A DNA stretch of 64,000 nucleotides from the NCBI GenBank assembly GCA_947085425.1, contig CAMTWK010000015.1, forward strand, positions 1 through 64,000, given 5' to 3'. Below are positions 52,734 through 62,237 of the stretch, piece after piece (within the stretch, counting starts at the first letter, position 1; every line of letters starts with the position of its first letter). This stretch comes from UKL13-2 sp947085425 (lineage in GTDB: Bacteria > Pseudomonadota > Gammaproteobacteria > Burkholderiales > Usitatibacteraceae). The notes beneath the pieces are model-generated. The model had not been told where the DNA came from. It worked only from the letters and a program-made list of their open reading frames with translations, and searched no databases. A program made the position numbers and the translations under genes.

Positions 52734-53138
52734 GTGTCCATTGCCAACTTTGATGACTTGTTGAATGCCGCCAGACAACAAGAGCAGCCACAACGTCTGT
52801 TGTTTGTGTTTGTCACCACTGAATTACCGGACGACGCCACGCCTGAACAGCGAAAAAATTTCGAGGCCAATCAGGGCGGCGCACTGGCACCGGTTATGTT
52901 CGCGGATAAATCGCCGAATGACTTAAGCGGAATTGCCGATCTGCTGCAAGAGTCAGAACAGTTCAAACACGATTGGCGCATTGTGTTTGTGTCGTCACTT
53001 TCCGGCATTGTTGGCAATGAACCCTCCGCCCCGGCCATCAACCACTGGCTTGAAATCATGGTGGCGAATGTTAAAGCCGGCTTGCTTGACGGATACATTC
53101 CGTTTGATCGCGACGGCGAAATCATCGTGTTCGAATAA
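52734..53138 (+). CDS. conserved hypothetical protein (often mislabelled ribonucleotide reductase subunit alpha)
   Basis: A 134-residue soluble protein starting MSIANFDDLLNAARQQEQPQ, then RLLFVFVTTELPDDATPEQ, GGALAPVMFADKSPNDL and a C-terminal LLDGYIPFDRDGEIIVFE. Betaproteobacteria carry a family with this layout that databases, as I recall, call ribonucleotide reductase subunit alpha although it has no reductase motif. No function is known. Start GTG at 52734 with AGAAAG upstream; an ATG at 52674 is an alternative. It stands alone on the plus strand between nnrS and sbtB. Confidence 0.75.
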   Translation: MSIANFDDLLNAARQQEQPQRLLFVFVTTELPDDATPEQRKNFEANQGGALAPVMFADKSPNDLSGIADLLQESEQFKHDWRIVFVSSLSGIVGNEPSAPAINHWLEIMVANVKAGLLDGYIPFDRDGEIIVFE

Positions 53139-53216
53139 GACGTCGAGACCGCCCGTGTGGCCCATTTGATTTACGCGACGATGCCGCATTGGCATTGACG
53201 TCGCCATCGGCTGCCA

Positions 53217-53519
53217 TCAAAACTTGTCGCTGCGGGTGACTTCCACATCCTGCATGTACACAACCAAGCCGTAGTTTTCCGAATATTCCTTGTGTGCCAT
53301 GTCGACAATTCGTCGCGCGACCGGTTCGTTACACAATATTTCTATGCGAATGTTGGATGACAGCAACCAGCGTGCATCACGCACCCCGCGATTGCCACGT
53401 CCGCGCGCCTCGCAAATGGAGTAGCCCTGCGCACCGGCCGCCAATAACGCCGGTAGCACAATGCTTTCCAGCGCCTCCTCACAAATCAGCACGACTAGTT
53501 TGATCCGATGGTCACTCAT
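53217..53519 (-). CDS. sbtB: PII-like protein SbtB
   Basis: A 100-residue PII-superfamily protein (DHRIKLVVLICEEALESIVLPALLAAGAQGYSI; first part only a beta-alpha unit) with a short T-loop region ARGRGNRGVRDARW and C-terminal VVYMQDVEV. SbtB proteins bind the permease SbtA and adjust bicarbonate uptake in response to adenylnucleotides. The ATG at 53519 overlaps the sbtA stop by one base. The cyanobacterial C-terminal redox CGPxGC loop is absent. Confidence 0.85.
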   Translation of the reverse strand: MSDHRIKLVVLICEEALESIVLPALLAAGAQGYSICEARGRGNRGVRDARWLLSSNIRIEILCNEPVARRIVDMAHKEYSENYGLVVYMQDVEVTRSDKF

Positions 53520-54466
53520 TATTTTCCCGATATCTGATACACCCATTGGGCCGTTTGATAGTACAGGGGAATACCAATCAATACGTTAAACGGAAAGGTC
53601 ACCCCCAGTGACGCGCCCAGCGACAGGGCGGGGTTTGCTTCCGGAATGGCGATACGCATGGCCGCCGGTGCCGCGATGTAAGATGCGCTGGCGTACAACA
53701 CGGCGAGAATCGTGGTGCCACCCAAGGATAAGCCCAGCAGTAGTCCAATCAATATGCCGCCAACGGCGGAGATTAACGGCAGCAAAATTCCAAAACCGAT
53801 CAAGAATGGTCCGGCACGTTTTAAATCATCCAGCCGCGATGCCGTCACCACGCCCATGCCGAGCAGGAATAATGACAGGAAGCCCTTGAACATTTCGCCA
53901 TAAAACTTGGCGAGCGAATTATTCGCGTCGGCACCCCATATCCAGCCGATCAGCAACGCGCCCACTAACAAAATGATGGCTTTGCCCGCCAGAATTTCGT
54001 GTGCCAGCACCCGCCATTTGGTATCGCGGCTGACACCTTTGGCGAGCAATACACCAATGATCAGTGCCGGGAACTCCAGAAACACCAGCAGCACCGACAT
54101 GTAGCCTTCGTAACTGACACCCGCCCGCGCAAGATACGACGTCCCCACCGCAAACGTGACCACGGACACCGAACCGTAGTGTGCCGCAATCGATGCCGCA
54201 TCCGGACGCGCCAGCCGTCCAAACTGCCTGAGAATCGGATAGGCCAACAGTGGCGTACCAAAACTCATCAACACCGCAGCCATGATCGGCAGGGCGATTT
54301 GGCCGACGCTGGCACCGGCCAATTCGATGCCGCCCTTGAGGCCGATGGCAATCAGCAGATAAATACTGAGTGTGTCGGAAAGTCCCGACGACAACTTCAA
54401 ATCCGACCGCAGCAGACCCGCGACCAGACCCAGCAAAAAAAACCCCACAACCGGATCAAGAACCAT
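53519..54466 (-). CDS. sbtA: sodium-dependent bicarbonate transporter SbtA
   Basis: A 315-residue membrane protein with about ten helices in two inverted halves, matching the SbtA family. It shows DPVVGFFLLGLVAGLLRSDL, YLLIAIGLKGGIELA, AHYGSVSVVTFAVGTSYL and YASASYIAAPAAMRIAIPEA (each within 20). It brings in bicarbonate with sodium; in a heterotroph it may feed carboxylases, in an autotroph carbon fixation. It is coupled to sbtB. It lies just downstream of the nar operon but has an inverted repeat and space for its own promoter. Confidence 0.9.
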   Translation of the reverse strand: MVLDPVVGFFLLGLVAGLLRSDLKLSSGLSDTLSIYLLIAIGLKGGIELAGASVGQIALPIMAAVLMSFGTPLLAYPILRQFGRLARPDAASIAAHYGSVSVVTFAVGTSYLARAGVSYEGYMSVLLVFLEFPALIIGVLLAKGVSRDTKWRVLAHEILAGKAIILLVGALLIGWIWGADANNSLAKFYGEMFKGFLSLFLLGMGVVTASRLDDLKRAGPFLIGFGILLPLISAVGGILIGLLLGLSLGGTTILAVLYASASYIAAPAAMRIAIPEANPALSLGASLGVTFPFNVLIGIPLYYQTAQWVYQISGK

Positions 54467-54491
54467 TCAATCTCAATGTCGTTAAAATAAT

Positions 54492-54507
54492 TGATTGTTG
54501 GCAATCA
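54492..54507 (-). promoter_or_regulatory. inverted repeat before sbtA, possible operator
   Basis: TGATTG-TTGG-CAATCA, six-base arms with a four-base centre, lies 26-41 bases before the sbtA start in an AT-rich stretch. The spacing does not match a standard Fnr site; a LysR-type or other operator is possible. Confidence 0.3.
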
Positions 54508-54554
54508 CTTTACATCAATCCCATACCGGACGCCGAAGAAATTGCAACGCGCGA

Positions 54555-55340
54555 TCATTGCACCAACGGAGAGTCGGCCGTTTCAAGCGCGACACCCTGC
54601 ACCTTCGCCGCACCCGCCAACACCTGCAGATACTGCCGCAATGCGGTCACATAGGTGGTCTGCCGCAGTGCCATTTCAACCGCACCACGCACCACCTCGA
54701 ATGGCTGGGTGGTGCCGGCGTCGCGCGCCACAACTTCTACAACATGCAAACCAAACCGACTGTGCACCAATCTTGGCAACACCCCCACCTCGCTGTGGCC
54801 GAATAGCTCCTTGGCAAATTCCGGCGCACACTCGGTGGGCGTCAACCAACCCAGATCACCACCGTTGGCACCGCTCGGGCAGTTGGAGAATTTACCGGCG
54901 GCAATGGCAAATTTATCCGCCGCCTCAAGACCATCGTGACAACGCACATCCAACAGCGCGGTTTCGGCGCGATTGCGTAGCGCAACCACGTCAACCCCTT
55001 GCACCACCGCAAACAAAATGTGGCGGGTATGAACACGTTCACCGGTGCGATAAAGCGCGATATGCGCCTCGTAATGGCGACGGCAGGCCTGTTCAGACGG
55101 TGCCGGGATTTGCAGGGCAAGATCGAGCAGTTTCTCGACCGCCGCCGATGCCTCTTCACTCATGATCCCGGTTGTTGGTGGCGCGTCATTGGCGGCCAGC
55201 AATCCCTGTTTGATGGCTGCCTGGCGCAGCAATTCAGAATACGCCCGCTGCCGAATTTCATCCTCGGTCAGCGCCTCGTTTACCAAACAAATCGGCACAT
55301 CATTGATCGTCGCAACGTGTTTTGCGGCAGCAGATAACAT
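54555..55340 (-). CDS. PpiC-type peptidyl-prolyl isomerase of the nar operon
   Basis: A 261-residue parvulin-like protein. An N-terminal helical part (LTEDEIRQRAYSELLRQAAI) precedes the parvulin core RVHTRHILFAVVQGVDV, GANGGDLGWLTPTECAPEF and VHSRFGLHVVEVVARD. No signal peptide is seen, so it probably acts in the cytoplasm on nitrate reductase maturation, as its usual place after narI suggests. The ATG at 55340 is preferred because AGGA precedes it by eight bases and it lies just after the narI stop. Confidence 0.88.
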   Translation of the reverse strand: MLSAAAKHVATINDVPICLVNEALTEDEIRQRAYSELLRQAAIKQGLLAANDAPPTTGIMSEEASAAVEKLLDLALQIPAPSEQACRRHYEAHIALYRTGERVHTRHILFAVVQGVDVVALRNRAETALLDVRCHDGLEAADKFAIAAGKFSNCPSGANGGDLGWLTPTECAPEFAKELFGHSEVGVLPRLVHSRFGLHVVEVVARDAGTTQPFEVVRGAVEMALRQTTYVTALRQYLQVLAGAAKVQGVALETADSPLVQ

Positions 55341-55350
55341 GGGGTTTTTC

Positions 55351-56094
55351 CTATTGTCCATTACCGGGGATGCTTGGATTGGCGGGCTGATTTTGTCCGG
55401 CGGGCACGTTCAAGCGACGGGCGCGCACCACCTGATAGGGCCTGAACAAATAAGCGACCGTGGCAAACCCGCTCCATACGTGCACCAAGCGGCTAAACGG
55501 AAACAACAGAAATATCGTCATGCCCAGCACAATATGCACCTTGTACGGCCAGGCAACATTCACCAGCGCTTCCGCGCCGCCAGGTTGGAACGTCGCCAGT
55601 CGTTGCGCCCAGTCTGCCAATACCATCATGACACTGCCGTCGGCGTGTGAATACGAAAATGGCAGGGTGATCATGCCCAGCACCAACTGCACCCAGATAA
55701 TGATCAGAATGGCGATATCCATGCGATGGCTGGTCAGGCGGATACGATCATCAAACAGACGACGATGCAGCAACATGGTTAAACCGATAAAACAAATCAC
55801 GCCGGCCGCGCCGCCAAAATAAATCGCCATCATTTGTTTTTGCCCGGCGGTCATAAAGTTCTCATACACCCAGTGCGGGGTCATCAACCCAAACAAGTGG
55901 CCAAAAAACAAAAACAAAATACCGACGTGAAACAAGTTGCTGCCCCAGCGCAGACTGCCTTTGCGCAACAGTTGCGAGGAGTCACTCTTCCACGTGTATT
56001 GGTCACGATCAAAACGCGCCAAACTGCCCATAAAAAATACCGCGAGGCAAATATACGGATAGATGGCAAACAAGAAAAAATGGGTGGCACTCAT
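55351..56094 (-). CDS. narI: respiratory nitrate reductase gamma subunit
   Basis: A 247-residue cytochrome b subunit with five membrane helices, taking electrons from quinol and passing them to NarH. Histidines for the two b hemes are in SNLFHVGILFLFFGHLFGLM (20 residues) and in YKVHIVLGMTIFLLFPFSRLVHVWSG (two His, seen across 26 residues, only positions noted: about 188 and 205). The start overlaps the narJ stop by four bases. The last 25 residues are a polar Pro/Gln/Asn-rich tail. Confidence 0.96.
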   Translation of the reverse strand: MSATHFFLFAIYPYICLAVFFMGSLARFDRDQYTWKSDSSQLLRKGSLRWGSNLFHVGILFLFFGHLFGLMTPHWVYENFMTAGQKQMMAIYFGGAAGVICFIGLTMLLHRRLFDDRIRLTSHRMDIAILIIIWVQLVLGMITLPFSYSHADGSVMMVLADWAQRLATFQPGGAEALVNVAWPYKVHIVLGMTIFLLFPFSRLVHVWSGFATVAYLFRPYQVVRARRLNVPAGQNQPANPSIPGNGQ

Positions 56095-56861
56095 AGGGAA
56101 ACTCCTGCATGGGGTGGATGGGGCTTGTTACTCGCCACATGATCGGTCACAGCTCCGGGGACGGGGGGGCGCCCAAGATCAAGATTTCGCACCAGGTGAA
56201 TCGGTTGGGGCTGATTGGGATTCGCCTGCCCCTTGGTTGAACAGCCACCAAACACCGGCGGCTCCTGCCACGCCTCGTCGATCGCCTCATCTGGTGCCAC
56301 CGTAACCGGTTGGGCGGTTTCCCCGGATAATTCCAACAACGCACCCAGCACACTGGCGTAACGGGTATCACGTTGCTGAAGCGCGGCAAAAATGCCATTA
56401 AAGATATGCGCCATTTCATTGAGAAACAAACGCGCCTCCTGAGGCGGTTGGGTGGATGCGTATTCCAACACCACCGGCAGATAGTCCGGCATTTCACCCG
56501 GCTCTAAAAACAAATCGGCTTTTTCGAATGTCTGCGCCAAATCAATCATCGCCGGACCCCGGTCTCGCGAATCACCGTGCACATGTTCAAACAAATGCAG
56601 CGACGTGGCGCGACCGCGATCAAACAACTCAACATAAGCGGCTTCCACGTCCAATGGATCCAGACCGGTGTCACCACCCATCCATGCCATCAATTCGTAT
56701 ATTTCCATCATGCGCTGGCTGGACAGTGCGTCCTCAAGCTGCAATGCCGCACGCATTTCCGGCAAAAAGCGCCGCAACGTGGCATCAGGGTAACTCAACA
56801 GACGCGCCAGCACGCGCAATGTTTTGCCGGCCGGTCGAACCTTGGGTGTGAGTAAATTCAT
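56091..56861 (-). CDS. narJ: nitrate reductase molybdenum cofactor assembly chaperone
   Basis: A 256-residue all-helical TorD/NarJ chaperone that binds the NarG N-terminus and guides cofactor insertion. Typical text: LRVLARLLSYPDATLRRFLP, AAYVELFDRGRATSLHLFEH, VHGDSRDRGPAMIDL and LPVVLEYAST. The C-terminal third is Pro/Gln-rich and longer than in E. coli. It lies two bases after narH and overlaps narI by four bases. Confidence 0.94.
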   Translation of the reverse strand: MNLLTPKVRPAGKTLRVLARLLSYPDATLRRFLPEMRAALQLEDALSSQRMMEIYELMAWMGGDTGLDPLDVEAAYVELFDRGRATSLHLFEHVHGDSRDRGPAMIDLAQTFEKADLFLEPGEMPDYLPVVLEYASTQPPQEARLFLNEMAHIFNGIFAALQQRDTRYASVLGALLELSGETAQPVTVAPDEAIDEAWQEPPVFGGCSTKGQANPNQPQPIHLVRNLDLGRPPVPGAVTDHVASNKPHPPHAGVSL

Positions 56862-56863
56862 GA

Positions 56864-58387
56864 TCAGACCTTTGCCTTGATGGGAATGGTGCGGCGTTTC
56901 TCACTGCCAAACAGACTGGTTTCACCGGTTCCCTCGGAGCAACCGTTGCCAAAACTGAATCCACACCCGCCGCGCACGTTGAACGTGTTTTCGGCGTATT
57001 CCCGATGGGTACTCGGGATCACAAAACGATCCTCATAATTGGCGATCGCCATGACGTGGTACATGTCTTCAACTTCGTGCAGGGTCATATTGACCTGATC
57101 CAACACCGCCGTATTGATGCGCCCTTCAACGTGTTTCTCGCGCTGGAACGTGCGCATCGCCAACATCCGCTCCAATGCCCGCTCCACCGGCGCGGTATCA
57201 CCGGCCGTGAGCAAGTTAGCCAGATATTTGACGGGGATACGCAACGACTTAACGTCGGGAATCGCGCCGTTGGTGCCCAATTGGCCGACATTGGCCGCGG
57301 CGGTAATCGGTGATAAGGGTGGCACGTACCAAACCATCGGCAATGTCCGGTATTCAGGATGCAACGGCAGCGCCACTTTCCAATCCACCGCCATTTTGTA
57401 CACCGGGCTATTACGCGCCGCATCCATCCATGCATCGGGAATACCGTCAATCGCAGCCTGTTTGATGACCGCGGGGTCGTTCGGGTCCAGAAATATGTCC
57501 AACTGCGCCTGATACAAATCGCGATCATGTTCCACGCTGGCGGCTTCCTGAATGCGATCGGCATCGTACAACAACACGCCTAGATAACGGATGCGGCCGA
57601 CACAGGTTTCACTACACACAGTCGGCTGGCCGGCCTCAATGCGCGGGAAACAAAACGTACACTTCTCGGCTTTGCCGCTTTTCCAATTGTAATAAATCTT
57701 TTTGTAGGGACAGCCGCTGACACACATACGCCAACCGCGACACTTGTCCTGATCAATCAGCACAATGCCGTCTTCTTCGCGTTTGTAAATGGAGCCGGAC
57801 GGACAACTGGCGACACACGCCGGGTTCAGACAATGTTCACACAGGCGCGGCAAATACATCATGAATGTATTTTCAAATTCACCGTACATCTCTTTTTGAA
57901 TGTCGTCGAAGTTTTTATCTTTGCTGCGTTTGGAAAATTCGCCACCGAGAATTTCTTCCCAGTTTGGACCCCATTCAATTTTTTCCATGCGTTTACCGGA
58001 AATCAGGCTGCGCGCACGCGCAGTCGGTGCCGCCTTCATGACCGGTGCGGATTGCAGGTGATCGTAGTCAAATGTGAACGGCTCGTAGTAGTCGTCGATC
58101 TCGGGCATGTTCGGGTTGGCAAAAATGCGCATTAACAACTTCCATTTCGCGCCCTGCCGCGGCTCAATCGCACCACTCGATTTGCGAATCCAACCGCCGT
58201 TCCACTTGTCCTGGTCTTCCCAATCTTTCGGGTAACCAATTCCGGGTTTGGTTTCAACGTTATTGAACCAGGCGTACTCCATGCCGGGGCGGCTGGTCCA
58301 AACGTTTTTGCAGGTGACCGAACATGTATGACAGCCGATGCACTTGTCGAGATTTAATACCATGCCTATTTGTGCGCGAATCTTCAT
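56864..58387 (-). CDS. narH: respiratory nitrate reductase beta subunit
   Basis: A 507-residue iron-sulfur subunit relaying electrons from NarI to NarG on the cytoplasmic face. Cluster cysteines are evident: CIGCHTCSVTC (C16, C19, C22, C26), CEHCLNPACVASCPSG, CRGWRMCVSGCPYKK (Trp in place of a Cys marks the [3Fe-4S] site), and CTFCFPRIEAGQPTVCSETC. The start overlaps the narG stop (ATGA) with GGAG upstream. Confidence 0.98.
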   Translation of the reverse strand: MKIRAQIGMVLNLDKCIGCHTCSVTCKNVWTSRPGMEYAWFNNVETKPGIGYPKDWEDQDKWNGGWIRKSSGAIEPRQGAKWKLLMRIFANPNMPEIDDYYEPFTFDYDHLQSAPVMKAAPTARARSLISGKRMEKIEWGPNWEEILGGEFSKRSKDKNFDDIQKEMYGEFENTFMMYLPRLCEHCLNPACVASCPSGSIYKREEDGIVLIDQDKCRGWRMCVSGCPYKKIYYNWKSGKAEKCTFCFPRIEAGQPTVCSETCVGRIRYLGVLLYDADRIQEAASVEHDRDLYQAQLDIFLDPNDPAVIKQAAIDGIPDAWMDAARNSPVYKMAVDWKVALPLHPEYRTLPMVWYVPPLSPITAAANVGQLGTNGAIPDVKSLRIPVKYLANLLTAGDTAPVERALERMLAMRTFQREKHVEGRINTAVLDQVNMTLHEVEDMYHVMAIANYEDRFVIPSTHREYAENTFNVRGGCGFSFGNGCSEGTGETSLFGSEKRRTIPIKAKV

Positions 58388-61300
58388 GCCGCTTCTCCTT
58401 GCGCCTGAACAACCGGCGCACGCTCGTCTCCGACCGGTGTGTCGAGCCAGTCAATCTTGGCCATTTTTCGTACCACCACAAATTCATCGCGGTTGGTGCC
58501 TATGGTGCCGTAGTAGTTAAAGCCCCAGCTGAGTTGTGCATACCCGCCGATCATATGGGTCGGCTTCAAAACAATACGCGTCACCGAGTTGTGGATACCA
58601 CCGCGTGCACCGGTGATTTCCGAGCCGGGCGTGTTGATCATTTTTTCCTGGGCGTGATACATCATCACCATGCCTTGGTTGACCCGCTGACTCACCACCG
58701 CGCGGGCGGCGATGGCACCGTTGATGTTGAATAATTCCACCCAGTCGTTATCGACAATACCGGCCTTGGTGGCGTCCTCTTCACTCAACCAAATACACGG
58801 ACCACCACGGCTCAACGTCAGCATCATCAGGTTATCGCTGTAGGTCGAATGAATGCCCCACTTCTGATGCGGGGTAATGAAGTTCAACAACACCTCTTTG
58901 TTGCCGTTGGATTTGATGCCATGGATGCCGGCCGTTGTTTTCAGATCGACCGGTGGCCGGTAGCTGGCCAAACCCTCACCAAAGGCAATCATCCACGGAT
59001 GATCCTGATAAAACTGCTGGCGTCCGGTCAAGGTGCGCCATGGAATGAACTCGTGCACATTGGTATAACCGGCGTTGTAGGACACCGTCTCGGATTCAAT
59101 GCCACTCCAGGTGGGCGAGCTGATGATCTTGCGCGGCTGCGCCTGCACGTCGCGGAAACGGATTTTCTCGTCTTCACGATGAATCGCCAGATGGGTATGG
59201 TCGAGGCCGGTTTGTTTGCCAAGTGCCTGCCACGCCTTGACGGCGACATGACCATTGGTTTCCGGTGCAAGTTGCAGAATCACCTCGCAGGCATCGATAT
59301 CGGTGATAATTTTTGGCATGCCCTGCGACACCCCGTCCTCACGCACCGAGCCGTTGAGTTCGGCCAATTGTTTGACTTCCACGCTGGTGTTCCAACCAAT
59401 GCCCTTGCCACCATTGCCGAGTTTGTTCAACAACGGGCCGAGCGCCGTAAATTTCTTGAACGTGTTCGGATAGTCGCGTTCAACCACCGTCATTTGCGGC
59501 GCGGTTTTGCCCGGAATCAACTCGACTTCGCCGCGTTTCCACTCCTTGACATCAAGCGGCTGCGCCAATTCACCGGGTGTATCGTGCATGATCGGCGTCA
59601 GTACCATTTCCTGCTCAACACCCAGATGTCCGACACAGACTTCGCTGAATTTTTTCGCGAATCCCTTGTAAATATCCCAATCACTGCGCGACTGCCAGGC
59701 TGGATCAACCGCGGTCGACAACGGGTGGATGAACGGGTGCATGTCACTGGTATTCAGATCATTTTTTTCGTACCAGGTCGCCGTCGGCAAAACGATATCG
59801 GAATACAAACAGGTGGTACTCATGCGGAAATCAAGCGTCACCACCAAATCAAGCTTACCCTCCGGCGCTTTATCGTGCCACACCACCTCGTCCGGTTTGG
59901 CTTCATCGTGTCCCAAATCTTTGCCCTGCACACCGTTGCTGGTACCGAGCAGATGTTTGAGGAAATATTCATGCCCCTTGCCGGACGAGCCGAGAATATT
60001 GGAGCGCCAGACAAACATATTGCGCGGCCAGTTATTCGGATGATCCGGGTCCTCACAGCTCATTTTGAGTGCGCCCTCTTTCAGCGCCTTAACCGTGTAT
60101 TCCTTGGCATCAACACCGGCTGCCTTGGCGTCCTTGACCACCTGCATCGGATTGGTCTGCAACTGCGGGGCAGACGGCAACCAGCCCATACGCTCGGCGC
60201 GCACGTTGTAATCAATCATGCTTCCGCTAAATAGTTTTTTATCGGCCAACGGTGACAACACTTCCTCGACGCCAAGTTTTTCGTAACGCCACTGATCGGT
60301 GTGCGCGTAGAAAAAACTGGTCGAGTTCATTTGCCGTGGAGGCCGCACCCAGTCGGTGGCAAAGGCCAGTGGCACCCAACCGGTTTGTGGACGTAATTTT
60401 TCCTGACCAACATAGTGCGCCCAACCGCCACCACTCTTGCCGATACAGCCGCACAACATCAGCATATTGATGACACCACGATAGTTCATATCGCTGTGAT
60501 ACCAATGGTTCATGGCGGCACCAATAATGACCATCGACTTGCCTTCGGTCTTGTTGGCGTTATCGGCGAACTGGCGCGCAACGGTAATGATTTGGTCACG
60601 CGGAACACCGGTAATCTGCTCCTGCCAGGCCGGGGTATACGGCACGTTGTCGTCAAAATTCTTTGCCGCATTTTCACCGGGCAGGCCGCGTGACACGCCG
60701 TAATTGGCGACCAGCAAATCAAACACCGTACACACCAGCGCTTCCTGTTTTTCGCCGTTTTTGCCCAACAACAAGGTGTGCGCCGGAACAGCGCGAATCA
60801 GCACGTCACTGCTGGGATTGTTGGTGAAGTGCGCGGTTTCAATGCCACCAAAATACGGGAAACCAACCTGTACCACTTCGCGATCACCATCGGCCGCCTC
60901 GAGCATCGACAGGCGCAACTTGACGGTCTCGCCATTACGCGCCTCTTTGTCTTCCAGATTCCATTGGCCGGCATCGGCACGGCCATCCGGCCCCCAGCGG
61001 AAACCAATGGCACCATTGGGCAAGACTGCTTTGCCACTTTCGTCAAACGCAACCGTTTTCCATTCCGGATTGTTGGACTGCCCAAGTTGGCCATTAAAAT
61101 CCGATGCGCGTAAATATCGATCGGGCACCATAATTTTTTCGCCGGTAGCCGTGGTGTGTGGCTTCAACATCACCAACATCGGCAGGTCGGTGTAGCGGCG
61201 TGCATAGTTGTCAAAATAGGCGCTCGGCTTTTTGCCGCCCTCTGGAAAATAAAATTCCTTGAGGATCACATGACCCATCGCCATGGCCACAGCGGCATCG

Positions 61301-62202
61301 GTGCCCTGTTTTGGATGCATCCACAAATCGGAAAGTTTGGCGACTTCGGAATAGTCCGGTGTGATGGCGACTGTTTTGGCGCCTTTGTAACGCACCTCGG
61401 TGAAAAAGTGTGCATCCGGTGTGCGTGTTTGTGGGACATTCGAGCCCCAGGCGATGATAAAAGTTGAGTTATACCAATCGGCCGACTCCGGCACGTCGGT
61501 CTGTTCACCCCATACCTGCGGGCTTGACGGTGGCAAATCACAATACCAGTCATAAAAACTCATCGATACACCACCAATCAAACTCATGTAACGGCTGCCG
61601 GCGGCATAACTGACCATCGACATCGCCGGGATCGGCGAAAAACCGATGATGCGATCGGCACCGTATTTTTTAATGGTGTAAACATTGGCCGCCGCCACCA
61701 TTTCATTCACTTCCTCCCAGCCCGAACGCACAAACCCGCCCAGACCGCGAATGGACTGATAGGCACGGCGCTTCTCATTCGACTCGACGATCGACGCCCA
61801 TGCCTCGACCGGGCCATGGGTGCGTCTTGCTTCACGCCAGCTTTTTAACAACCTTCCACGCACCAACGGATATTTCACCCGGTTGGCGCTATACAAATAC
61901 CAGCTGTAACTGGCACCGCGCGCGCAGCCGCGCGGCTCATGATTGGGCATATCCCAACGGGTGCGCGGGTAGTCGGTCTGCTGGGTCTCCCAGGTGACAA
62001 TGCCACCTTTGACGTACACCTTCCAGGAGCAGGAGCCGGTGCAATTCACACCATGGGTGGAACGCACCACCTTGTCGTGCGCCCAACGATTGCGATACGC
62101 ATCCTCCCATGTCCGGTCTTCACCGGTGGTGACACCATGGTCGCCCGAAAACGATTCACGGGGGCTCGAAAAATAACTCAGTCGATCAAGAAAGTGGCTC
62201 AT
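58384..62202 (-). CDS. narG: respiratory nitrate reductase alpha subunit
   Basis: A 1272-residue molybdopterin enzyme reducing nitrate to nitrite on the cytoplasmic side of the membrane. The FS0 cluster ligands H50, C54 and C58 (HGVNCTGSCSW) and C93 (RGCARGASYSW) are in place, and the molybdenum ligand Asp222 (YCDLPPSSPQ) is at the E. coli position. The length is close to E. coli NarG. GAGG precedes the ATG by about nine bases. It sits between narK and narH on the same strand with 35 bases after narK, so one nar transcript is likely. Confidence 0.99.
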   Translation of the reverse strand: MSHFLDRLSYFSSPRESFSGDHGVTTGEDRTWEDAYRNRWAHDKVVRSTHGVNCTGSCSWKVYVKGGIVTWETQQTDYPRTRWDMPNHEPRGCARGASYSWYLYSANRVKYPLVRGRLLKSWREARRTHGPVEAWASIVESNEKRRAYQSIRGLGGFVRSGWEEVNEMVAAANVYTIKKYGADRIIGFSPIPAMSMVSYAAGSRYMSLIGGVSMSFYDWYCDLPPSSPQVWGEQTDVPESADWYNSTFIIAWGSNVPQTRTPDAHFFTEVRYKGAKTVAITPDYSEVAKLSDLWMHPKQGTDAAVAMAMGHVILKEFYFPEGGKKPSAYFDNYARRYTDLPMLVMLKPHTTATGEKIMVPDRYLRASDFNGQLGQSNNPEWKTVAFDESGKAVLPNGAIGFRWGPDGRADAGQWNLEDKEARNGETVKLRLSMLEAADGDREVVQVGFPYFGGIETAHFTNNPSSDVLIRAVPAHTLLLGKNGEKQEALVCTVFDLLVANYGVSRGLPGENAAKNFDDNVPYTPAWQEQITGVPRDQIITVARQFADNANKTEGKSMVIIGAAMNHWYHSDMNYRGVINMLMLCGCIGKSGGGWAHYVGQEKLRPQTGWVPLAFATDWVRPPRQMNSTSFFYAHTDQWRYEKLGVEEVLSPLADKKLFSGSMIDYNVRAERMGWLPSAPQLQTNPMQVVKDAKAAGVDAKEYTVKALKEGALKMSCEDPDHPNNWPRNMFVWRSNILGSSGKGHEYFLKHLLGTSNGVQGKDLGHDEAKPDEVVWHDKAPEGKLDLVVTLDFRMSTTCLYSDIVLPTATWYEKNDLNTSDMHPFIHPLSTAVDPAWQSRSDWDIYKGFAKKFSEVCVGHLGVEQEMVLTPIMHDTPGELAQPLDVKEWKRGEVELIPGKTAPQMTVVERDYPNTFKKFTALGPLLNKLGNGGKGIGWNTSVEVKQLAELNGSVREDGVSQGMPKIITDIDACEVILQLAPETNGHVAVKAWQALGKQTGLDHTHLAIHREDEKIRFRDVQAQPRKIISSPTWSGIESETVSYNAGYTNVHEFIPWRTLTGRQQFYQDHPWMIAFGEGLASYRPPVDLKTTAGIHGIKSNGNKEVLLNFITPHQKWGIHSTYSDNLMMLTLSRGGPCIWLSEEDATKAGIVDNDWVELFNINGAIAARAVVSQRVNQGMVMMYHAQEKMINTPGSEITGARGGIHNSVTRIVLKPTHMIGGYAQLSWGFNYYGTIGTNRDEFVVVRKMAKIDWLDTPVGDERAPVVQAQGEAA

Positions 62203-62237
62203 ATTGAATCCTCAAAGGCGGGTTCTGGGGCAGGGGT

